Assembly: GCA_012064415.1 (NCBI GenBank)
Contig: SSNU01000129.1
Location: 302,195-366,194, forward strand
Origin: Gyrodactylus bullatarudis
Taxonomy: Eukaryota; Platyhelminthes; Monogenea; Gyrodactylidea; Gyrodactylidae
Reading direction: 5' to 3'
DNA length: 64,000 nt
This document shows, in pieces, positions 52,013 to 62,354 of the stretch; within the stretch, counting starts at the first letter, position 1; each line of letters starts with the position of its first letter. A model generated the notes under the pieces. The model was not told where the DNA came from and searched no databases. It was given only the letters and a program-made list of their open reading frames with translations. A program made the position numbers and the translations under genes.

Positions 52013-53334
52013 AAGCCCTTTTTCACACCTAAACTAAAATTCAACAGTTAGAGCATCTGTGCTTAAGATTAAATACTTTTTTTCCTCTCTATTTTCATTT
52101 TTATGGTGAGAAAAAGGATCTAGAATTAATAATTCTGTTTTTATCCTTAAGGATATTTGCTCCATCTTGAATGTGACTATGAGCCAAATAAAGTACGCTC
52201 GTAAAGTTGGGACGACTATAAGCCCAAGACAACAGAAAATACAATTTCTGGAGTCTTTACTCAATGAAAGGAAACTCACGTCTAAGAAAGCTATTAAACT
52301 AGTTGATCAAAGATTCCCTGGAGCTGACGAGACCTTGGTTGATAAGCAATGGATTCGAGATGCCAAAAAATACTCGAAGCTCATTGCTAAAAAGGTCGTA
52401 ATTCATTTTTAATTGATCATTTTTAGAGATCCACCAAACGAAGATTTCTTTCAATCCAAGAAAGATTAAAAATTTCTTAATCTTTAGGAACTACAAACCT
52501 GAAAAAGATATCGAACCGATATCAGCTTGATCCTAAGACAGGAAAGAATTATGATCAGCAGGTATTTCAACTTAAAGAAGCTGTTGATAAGGGAATGTCA
52601 CGCATGAAGAATTTATCTCTTCATTTATTTCACCAACAAATCGATGATTTTTGTTTCGACAGATTTAAAGCCTATAGGGCTAGATCTCTTCCCTTCAATT
52701 ATTATACTCTGGCCCGAGAATTTATCAGGGCTTGTGCATTTTATAATGTACAATTTCCTCTACGAAAGAATTGGCTTCCTCAATTTTTCAAGAGACACAA
52801 TCTAAAGAGCTACAAAGTAAGATCAAAATAATTTTAATGAATATATATCTCCGGTAAATCAGCTCATGTTGACAGAAATGCCGTCAGAGATTGGCTCGAA
52901 TTACAGAGCTTCAAAAAATGTCTGGATGACACGAGAGATATTTCATGGAGTGGATCCCAGAGTTTGGACGTTATGTTGCAGAAAGAAGAGTTCTGCTGAT
53001 TCTCGACAACTTCAACGGTCACCATGACATTGAGATTCCAGAAAATGTCAGAATTTTATTCCTACCCCCTAATACAACCAGCTTGTTACAGCCTCTCGAT
53101 CAGGGAATAATCAAGTCATTTAAAGATAGGTACCGAAGCTATGCTTTAGATCATTCTCTGACCAATAAGATAGACCTTTGGGAAGCAATAAAGATGTCAG
53201 AGAAGATTTGGAGGGAAATGCCCGACAAAATCATTAAAAACTGTTTCAAGCATGCTACCATATCTAGAGAATAAAAACTTTTCTTATACAGATGCTCTAA
53301 CTGTTGAATTTTAGTTTAGGTGTGAAAAAGGGCT
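52013..53334 (+). mobile_element. pogo/Tigger-type DNA transposon with perfect 48-bp TIRs
   Basis: The left end (52,013-52,060) begins AAGCCCTTTTTCACACCTAA; the right end (53,287-53,334) is its complement, identical by eye over 48 positions. The 1.32-kb element contains a broken transposase frame. A TA precedes AGCCC on the left, but no TA follows on the right, so the target duplication is not clear. Confidence 0.82.
52179..53274 (+). pseudogene. pogo/Tigger transposase, internally deleted
   Basis: Segment 1 (52,179-52,394) begins MSQIKYARKVGTTISPRQQ and stops at a 32-nt intron-like gap. Segment 2 has a CENP-B/Tc5-type DNA-binding helix-turn-helix (RARSLPFNYYTLAREFI ... WLPQFFKRHNLKSYKVRS). 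Segment 3 (52,945-53,274) carries the second catalytic Asp in VLLILDNFNGHHDI, plus LFLPPNTTSLLQPLDQGIIKSFK. The stretch of about 80-100 residues that should hold the first catalytic Asp (D-E-T motif) is missing between segments 2 and 3, and stops interrupt segments 1-2. It cannot be an active enzyme. Confidence 0.8.
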
Positions 53335-53605
53335 TGAATGAAAAACTAGTTTTCATACCAACTGTTTTTTTTTTCTCAAATTACCAAAAATACAATAATG
53401 CTAATAGAACCTACATTTTATGCCGTAGCTGAATGAGAAGTAGTTCAATTTCCTGGAAATTGTATAAGCTACATTTTGATATCAAATTTGTGATGATTAA
53501 GTTGAAATTCAATTTTCTTGCATTCTGATTGGTCAATCGTGAAAAAGTGCGAGGGATAAAATTCTCCCGCTGAATCGATGGTTTGACTGTAAATAAAATA
53601 GGCAG

Positions 53606-53708
53606 TCACAGTATAGTGATGCAGTTATCTATGAGAACAGTGAGTCACAGTATAGTGACGAAATAGTAGCAATTAATATCAAAGTATATAACAATCACAG
53701 TATAGTGA
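53606..53708. repeat. Three copies of TCACAGTATAGTGA upstream of the hAT gene
   Basis: Exact 14-bp copies lie at 53,606-53,619, 53,645-53,658 and 53,695-53,708. The motif is a near-palindrome (TCAC...GTGA), and a weaker version follows near 53,729. Such subterminal repeats bind transposase in hAT elements; here that is inference. Confidence 0.75.
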
Positions 53709-53921
53709 AGTAGAAAGTTATAAAGTGAATCACTTTAGTGTTCTTATTGGTCAGTATATATAACTTGCCGGTACCCGGGATAATATTACCAGTAAAGTAC
53801 CGGTCATGACCGGTTGAGGATTACTAAAACAAAAAATTTACATTTCATCACTATTTTCAAAAATATAATCATAACATTTTTGTTTTAAAATTAACTTTGT
53901 TTCAATTCTTATTTTCGCATC

Positions 53922-55994
53922 ATGGAGTTCAATCAAAATACTTCCAATCTTGAAGACGACAACACTTCATATGATTCTTTCTCAGAAGTATCTAGCTTGG
54001 GTTCATCTGTCAGCATAAGCCGATCTTCAAAATTGCGCAAAACTACAGCAATATATCATAAATACTCGTGCGTTGTAACTTGTGAAGGTGACAATAAGAA
54101 CAAGATCATGCGTAGGTGCACAGTTAAAGGCTGTCAGCACAAAAACTTGTTCGACTGCACTAACACAACAAGAGGCATACGTGAACACTTGAAAAACCTT
54201 CACAAAATTGGTCAAGTCAACAAACAAGGTGCTCATCCACAATTACCTTGTGATGTGAAGAAAGTCATGATCAATTCGAAAGATCAATGGCTCTATAATC
54301 ATTACTTGACAAAAGGCATATGCTCGTCTAGATTGTCGTTCAACTTTATCAATAATCCAGATATTCTGGAATTTCTTAACTTTTGTGCTCCACAGTTCTA
54401 CCATACTAAAGGTGGAACCTTAGTAGGACGCTATTTATATCAAGCAATGGCGCTGATCAGAAGTCGGAGACATTTTTTTATATTTTATTGTTTTACATTT
54501 TAGGCATCTAAAATAGAGGCTGATGTAGAGTCTGGATTGAGTTTATGCCTGACTCAAGATATATGGCAATGCACAACGAAGCACAACTTCTTGGGGACAA
54601 CGTGCCATTTCATTGATAAAGGATTTAAAATGCAATCAGTCCTGCTTGATATTGTCCCCGTTACTGGTAGAAAGGATGCAGGGTGCCTTTTTGCCCATTT
54701 TGATAGAATAGTCAAAGAAAACCCTTTCCTCTCAAATGGCATACGAGAGAAACTTTTCATAACTTCAGACGGGGCTTCAAATTTCAAGTCCTTCCTAAAT
54801 GACCAGGTTAAATTAAAAAAAGTAGATGGTTTCCTCTGGTGTGCTTGCCACAGACTCAATCTATGTTTGAAGAATGCCATCTGGTCCTCGGCAAGCATGT
54901 CCCAACTTTTTTATGATAAAGTGCTCGTTCTGACGCGTAAATTCAACAGAGTTTCAGTGTTGAGGGACAATCTAAGAAACATGTGTCAAACGATTGGAAT
55001 CGAATCTTTTACGATTCCTTCATATACTCAGACAAGGTTCCAGTCTATTTATCAAATATTCAAAGCCTTCATATTGGGTATGGGTCCAATCAAATCTTTG
55101 GCTTCCAATCCTGAATACAGAGCGTACATTCCTTCTGATCGGGAATACAAATGTATTCAGATTATCACTGAAATGTTAGAATCTCTTGATGATATCTCCC
55201 AGCTCCTATCATCGGAAAAAACTCCAACAATTCAGAATATAATCCCGTCTATTGCCCTGTTAAAATTCAAATGTCTAGGGATCATAAATAACCAAGGAGT
55301 CGATGAAATTGTTAAGGATTTCATCGAGCAGCTGAACTTGTATCTTAACCATTACTTCAAAGAAGATGACATCCCTATGGCATTAAGTACAATTTTTGAT
55401 CCTATCTCTCATGGATTTGACCTCGATGATGAGCTGAGAAAAGAATTGTATGAGACAATTAGAAAGGGTAAGCGTAGTTTACTTTGTTAAGTCTTACGAG
55501 AAAAATCTAATAACTTTTTTAGAACTTAATCAAACAAAGCCAAAGGTTGACAATTTAAATGATCGTCCCACCTCGAATACTTTCAAAGAAATGCTGGAGC
55601 AGCGTAAACGAAAGCACATGCTTGAATTTGCTGTTGATGAAAATGACGAGTTTATGTGCTACCTGAAATCACCTTTACTTGTTAATGGTGAACATAAAAT
55701 TCTAGATTTCTGGATGCAGAACCAATCTTTGTATCCAAAGTTGTCTAAGATGGCCAGAAAGTATTTAACACCAATGGCCTCGTCAATACCATCAGAAAGA
55801 GTCTTTAGTGTCGGGACGGACATAATTACCAGGAAACGTAATCGGCTTAGGCCTCAAACAATTGCAGAACTGATTTACGTTTCAGTAAATATTGAAGAAT
55901 ATCGAGAGGCCCTTAATGATTCTGAAGTAATTTGTATAAATATATTTCTTTCAGACTTCATTCAATTTATTTTCAGGCATTGCAAGACCTATAG
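53922..55994 (+). CDS. hAT-family transposase, apparently intact
   Basis: Exons 53922-54422, 54504-55467, 55523-55926 and 55977-55994 join in frame to 628 residues. An N-terminal Ser-rich segment precedes a BED-type zinc finger (RRCTVKGCQHKNLF ... REHLKNLH). The RNase-H-like core has LTQDIW (first Asp), ITSDGASNFKSFL (second Asp), CACHRLNLCLK (the C-x2-H motif), and C-terminal MASSIPSERVFSVG (catalytic Glu region) with RKRNRLRPQTIAELIYVSVN, the dimerisation helix. All catalytic motifs are present and no stop interrupts the spliced frame. Exon 1's donor is inferred; unspliced sequence would hit a stop at the acceptor TAG. Either a recent transposon or a domesticated copy; no clear TIR pair was found. 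Confidence 0.82.
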
Positions 55995-56131
55995 ATAATT
56001 TTAAAAATGTAAGTTTCCTACTTGATAATTTGGTCATTCTAGAACGTTTCGAAAGCAGGCCTGATAAGACATAATGTGAGTTAAATTTTAGAATTTATCT
56101 TGATGGTTTATTAACTTCTTCTAATTAAAAG

Positions 56132-56459
56132 ATGGAGGTCATGGACGAGGAAACGGTCGAAATGATCGATGAATGTGATCAGAATCAAGAAACTGACCAT
56201 GAGGACCTTGATATCACAGATGCTGTTCAACCGCATGATGATCAAGATTACGAGGAATATGAGCGGGTTTTTATTGGTGGACATAGTACCCCAGTCAATG
56301 AAAGCTTTGATTACGATCCTGAATGTGTTATACCAATGACACAGGAAGATCAAGGCATCCTTGCTCGTAAACTACCTAGATTAACAGTAAGCTTATTCTA
56401 AATAATAAATAGATAATAGATTTTATTTATTACTAATTATTTATATATTTTAGCAATAA
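56132..56459 (+). CDS. Small acidic ORF behind the hAT transposase
   Basis: Frame 56,132-56,386 plus a probable two-codon last exon (56,454-56,459, Gln-stop), 86 residues. It begins MEVMDEETVEMIDECDQNQ and is very rich in Asp and Glu, with a basic end (ARKLPRLT). No known domain recognised. It lies 137 bp after the transposase stop on the same strand and could be an extra exon, a second transposon gene or a chance ORF. Confidence 0.4.
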
Positions 56460-59400
56460 GAAGGTTAGTATACGGTAAATTGAAACATTGTTCAATGATA
56501 GTTATCGTTAGGAACGATTCGTTAATATTGTTTGGCATAAATTCATTTTTCTTTTTTTAGTCCGAGCAGTGCCAATTTATGTACAGATTCAATCAATTTT
56601 TTCAAGATATTGTGAAATTTTATAAATAAATACACCTATTTTTTATTCAATCAAAATCTCTTCTTTTGCTTTGCAACTAACAATAAGCAAGACTATATTA
56701 GTAGTTTCAAATCATTCCATGATACTTAATTTCTCTATTAAAAGAGCGTAAAATTCGCGTTAATTGATGGGTAATTGCGAATTTAGCACTCTCATAAAGC
56801 TTTATAGAACGCGCGTCAAGTTAGAAAAAATTGAAAAATCCTTTAAAAAATACATATTTTTCGATGTAAAATTTGATTTTCTTTCGAATGGTGCCCTTTT
56901 TATTAGCGTAGGATTAGTCGTTTGGAAGTTATTAAGAATTTTCCAAGCCAGAATTTTCATTTCTGAATTCTCATTGGTTTAATCATATTGGTGAAACTTG
57001 ATTTATAAAACAATGAGTTATTTTTTACTAGATTATAAACATTCTTCATTCAGGCTTGTACAAAAATGAAAAAAACACTTCCATTAAATTTTTTACCAAG
57101 ATTGTAAACAACTTAATTACAACTTGTATTCCACTCTAACTTTGTAAAATTTTCTTTAAAATCATTACCCCTATGGGGCTACTTTGTGGAAATTTTAGGA
57201 AATTCTGATACGGGGCTAGTTTTTCGGAATTTTTTGTGTTTTTATGATTTGATATTGCAAAATCAAATAGCGAGTAGGATTTTTTTCTGTCATATCGATA
57301 ATTTTTTCGAATTTGATTGAATTTCTACGTTTTTCATTGGAAATACATATTTTCAAAAAAATCTTTGAAAATTGCAGAATTTGCAAAAAGAGGAAGACCA
57401 GAAAAATAATCATAATTTATTGATACAGTGTCATTAAGAATAGAAATTCAGACTGTAGATGATTTCTATTCAATATTAATCAAAGATAAAACGTTTAGAT
57501 TAAATTGTTCAAAATTATCTGATACAGAGTGTGTATACTTGGAAAAAATTGAATTTCCTGAATGATATTAATCATAGCAAAACGTTTGATATCCACTAGA
57601 GAGAAACTTATAATGTGCTATCTAAAAGATATCTTGTAAATTCAAGTCATGTTTATCTAAGGAATATCAAAATAGTAAATCCCCAACTGTATTTTTGAGA
57701 TTTCGGCATATGAATTAATTGATCCGTATATGATATTTTGTTACATTTACGTAAAATTGATAAAAGAATTGTATTGATACTTTTCAATTCAAAGACGTTA
57801 CTGAAAAAGGTGTTATACTCAAATAATTGAGAAATTTTTTAGGCATACGTGAAGTTTACAAAAATAACAATGATGACTTGACCGATTTTTAACCATAAAT
57901 CTCATCATCATTTCTTAGTACGTGCCTAAGTTAGTATCAAAACTCGAGTGACTTTTTAATTTTTCGACATTCAAAATTAGGGACCCAATCTACTGTACGC
58001 GAAAGAAATCTCTATCCACGGAATAAAAATTTTATCACAAAATATTTGATTCAAGTATTTTTCTGTAAAAGTTACTTCAATCAAAAATGTCCATCGATTG
58101 TAGCTTTCAACTGAGAATCTATTGTTGTGAATTTTTTGAGCAGTCCAGCTTGAAGTTATTTCAAAAGATTGGAAAAATCAAAGAAGAATGAACTATTTTA
58201 CTCTACTGATGATTGCTTTCATTTTTGGAATAAAAAGTGTTCATAATGAAGCTATTTTATTTCTTGCTCTTCCAGAGTGTAACTAGATAATGCTCTGTTC
58301 AGTTATACACGAAATTCAACAAGATTTCTTTTTGTATTTGGTTAATAATGAGATTGATAAATAATATTTAACTACTAATTCGACTGGTCTATTCATTGAT
58401 CAGAATAAGAAATTTCCAATAAAGTTTAAAAAGAAATAAAATTCACATCACGCATATCAATGAGAAAAAAGAGAAATTCCTAATTTCAAAGAGACCCGAT
58501 GAAATAAAACGTTTATCGCTTGCTCTCAAATCTTTCTAACAAACTTGGAACCGAACATTAATGTATTTAATCAACATTTTAGAGGACATAAAGAATCATA
58601 AACTATGCATTAATTTGTATACATTCTTTGGTCACGTCTTGATAAAAAGATCGAATACGAAATAATGTTTTCGTATCTGGAAATGGGGTCAGAAGATGAT
58701 AATTCAAATAAAAATCGGGATTCGATGGAAAATATAACTCAAGTTCAATTTTGTTACTCTTGATAGACTAACATAAACTTGTTAGTAAATGGTCAAATAC
58801 GACCATTTTTCTATATTTTCAAAACTTTGCATTGCAACTGTATTATTTTGACTGATTTCTGGATAAATTAAAGTAAAAAATTTTGGTTTTTATGAAAAAG
58901 TGAAAATAGTCTAGGCACCGAAAGGCTTATATTAAAAAATTTTAACTTACAAGTAAAATATGGCATATTTCAAATTTTGAGTTGGCGTCATATTTTTCCC
59001 TCTTAATTTGCAATGAATTTTTATTACGCAATCACTAAACTCTGTAAACCCTATATTGTAGGGAAATAGGACGATGAAATAATGGAGAATGACTTTGAAG
59101 CTTTAAACATATGCAAAACCTGATCTGAGTACTAAATCAGAAAAGTTAGTACTCTCGTGAGTTGTTCGGAGATTTTTTAAATTTTGAATCCAAGATGTAT
59201 TTGGTTATTTCAAGGTACTAGAGGAATTAAAAATTATTTTTCAGGATCACCATTAGAAAAGGAAAGCAAAAATGATCGTAGAGAAACAGTTGATTTTCAG
59301 ACCTTCCATTTTCAGACCATTTGTATTACGTACTAGATAGATAGGGATGATCCGAGATCTGTACAAAATGGCAGTCTTTAAAAAAATTGAATGGTGATAA

Positions 59401-59544
59401 TTTGTCTCTTGGCTATTGTTGATCCTGAAAATATCGTTTGATTCCCTTCATGCCTTGAAATCACCGAAAATCTTAAATTCAAAGTTGAAAAAAATTGATA
59501 CATCACGCTAACAGGTTTCGAGATCTTGGTGAAAAAAATGAGAT
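56460..59544. other. Gene-poor AT-rich region with a decayed piggyBac MITE
   Basis: At about 58,790-58,929, TTTTGGTTTTTATGAAAAAG and GGCACCGAAAGGCTTA match the right part of MITE copy B, with the terminal TTAA mutated. No other feature recognised. Confidence 0.5.
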
Positions 59545-60183
59545 TTGTGTAAAAATCAAATACCGAAGCTCAAAAGGAAAGTAGTCATCTACCATTTCAA
59601 ATGTTCGTATGGCTCAGAATATATTGACCAAACAACTCGAACAATCAGTGAAAGAGTAAGAGAAAATTTGAGGCCAAAACACAACAGTTCGATACAGAAT
59701 CATCTGAAAGAAACAGGTCATGTCGCAGACGAGTTTAACTTCAAAATTCTATATCAAGTCGTGTGAGAGAATCTATGCTGATCAGCGCAGAAAGCCACTA
59801 CATAATGAAATGCAAGCCAGATCATTGTGTACAAAAGAGTTTAGCATCAAAACTTGGTTTCAAAGGTCGTGGTGTTCATATAAAAAGCAAACAACTGACA
59901 AAAAATTAACAATATTCTGAAACCAAAAATCCCACTTCCTCGCGTTAGCCTAACTCAAACGGATAGAAGTGAAAATAATGAGAAGTTGGCTGTATCCGAT
60001 AATCAAATTTTTAATATCTAGAGTTCTGCCCCAGCAACAGGTTCAGAGTTGGCAATACATATTGGTAATTGAAACTCAAGAGAAGCCAACAATAGTTCAT
60101 AATCAAATTACAAGCCAACCTACATTTAGCGAAAAAAAAGAAGAAACGAAAGAGAAGAGTTTCCACAGGGCAGTTACAAATTG
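59545..60183 (+). pseudogene. Penelope-like element GIY-YIG endonuclease fragment
   Basis: Reads KVVIYHFKCSYGSEYIDQT, then TRTISERVRENL and SSIQNHLKETGH. This matches the order of the Penelope C-terminal GIY-YIG domain (yhfkC.cg..YIGqT.R.l..R..EH...S.i..Hl...gH). The Y-I-G is Y-I-D here and the frame breaks near 59,765. No reverse transcriptase part is seen nearby. Confidence 0.7.
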
Positions 60184-62350
60184 ATGTATTCCTGAAAAGG
60201 CAAAAAATGAAATGAGAAGTGATCCCCCCCCTGCTTCGTTGATGCGATTCACAATCAGCTCAACCAATGGAAGTATTTATATGTCAATCAGGGTAGAATC
60301 TGAAGAGACCTGGCGAAATATAACGTTAATCACTATAATATACGTATGTTTACTCTAACCTTGCCCATGAGTTTAGAACCGAATAATAGTAATATTTTTG
60401 ATGAAGTTTAACAATATTATCGTTTAAAAATCATTTATTTCACAAATTCATCGAGAACAGTTGTAGTCAAATACATAGACTAAAACCGCATAGTTTTTGA
60501 TGACTAAAATTAGATAAAGAAACCGAATATTTTGTAAGGAGCTGTAAATTTCGGCTGTTTTTTGGTTTTCAAAATTTCACTAATTTACAAACTGATTAAA
60601 AAGACCCCATTCTGTTTCATTCTGATTTCAAATATTTTCATTCTCAATTTTTTTTTGAAATCGAACATTATTATTTATATATGTTACCGTTAATCTTGTT
60701 ACTCTTGATAGTCTCAAGACTCCCTGGAAAATCAGTTAAACTTGTTCCTCGGTTTCAAGATTATCTGATAGTCTCAAGAATCCCGGGAATCTTGTTACTA
60801 GTAACAAGTTTAACTGATAATATCTAATTTTTTGACTTTCAGAATTTAGAAAGAAAAATCCTTCAGTTTATTCATACCACCCCTAGGATTTTTTCAGAAT
60901 CTCTTTTCAAAAGTGTTACACATCAATAGAACCCTTAAAGCTTTACAAAAGATGATACCTGTGTGATATTATCTAGAATTATAACCTCAAACTTCATATT
61001 CATTTTCAATCCATACGAACTTTATTAACTAATCAGTTTATCAACTTTTATTTATAATCTAAACTTTTACCAAATCATTATGATTTAGTAAATTTTTCAA
61101 AATAATCCTTCGAGTCTTTCTCCTATTTATAGTTAGTTTTTTGTTTAAAAAGTAATCAAATACAGCTGTATCATAAAAATTTATTCATTCGTACAAGAAA
61201 GACTGCTGTGACACCTTGAATTGCACAAACGGCCTTCTTTTCTGCATTCACATTTTGCTTTGCAGTCACACTTGAAGAAGCCTTGGTCATTTACAAATAA
61301 ATGGAGACTTGTCATTCTTCGTACTGAATAAATAAGTTCAGGAACTTCCTCGATTGACAAGAAATTTTCTTCGACCCTAGTCAGTTAATTTGCTGAATAA
61401 AGACCTTCAATTATTCCTGTCTTAGTTCTGACCTTGTAGAAATTTTCTCTAACTTCAAGTATTAAACATTGCATTAGTGGACATTACTCTGATATTTTGT
61501 GTTCATCGTGATGTACATGTGATAAGGGATGACTTGGCATCGCCATTCTTCATAAAATTTAATAATTTTGTTAAAAAACATTCTCATTGAAATCCTCATT
61601 ATTTAGAACTTCAATATAATGTAATATCTTTCCACATAAAAAACAGAAGATGAAATGCTTTCATTGTTTCTGCAATTTATTCTTAATTTTGGGTTCTAAA
61701 TTCATCTATTGATAAGTTTCCGTTTAATCTGATATATTTTCAAGAATATTAATAGCATATATTAAACCTGAAAAGTAGTAGTGTAAACCTTTGGCCAAAA
61801 ACTAATAATATACCGGTCACAATTCGTTGATCTTATTTTAAAAATTACAAATTTAATATAAATTTTGATATGGATAAGAGAATATTTGAGCAAGCCGCCA
61901 AGCAATAATGTTTCTTATTCAAAATTTTCGCAAAGATCTGCCGGTTATAATCAGATTCTTGAAATTAAATTAGTATAGAAACGATAAAATAATAGAATTT
62001 CTTGGTATCCATCTCCCTTTATTCCCAAAATAATGATAAATTCATTAATGAAATCCCTTGGTTATATGATGCATAATATAAATAATGACAATCCTCTAAA
62101 TACAATACGAATCTGGCCATAAAATCTGAATTTTTCATAATCATGATCTTTGAGAAAACTGAATTACTGCGTTAAATTAATTGAGGATCACGGTAGGTTT
62201 CAACAAAGTTTTGATGGGTATATTTGATTTCCAAAAAAGTTAATTCGACGATTTAACGCTTCATAAAGCTATGATTGACTTCAAACCATTCATGGACAAT
62301 ATCATGTAGGATTTGAATGATTCACAACTGATCAATGAAATCACTTGAAC
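60184..62350. other. AT-rich region with a small palindromic cluster
   Basis: Near 60,700-60,815 are two copies of TGATAGTCTCAAGA and the palindrome CTTGTTACTAGTAACAAG. The block 60,648-60,682 resembles sequence beside the tRNA-like SINE at 3.45 kb. No gene recognised. Confidence 0.45.
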
Positions 62351-62354
62351 CAAA

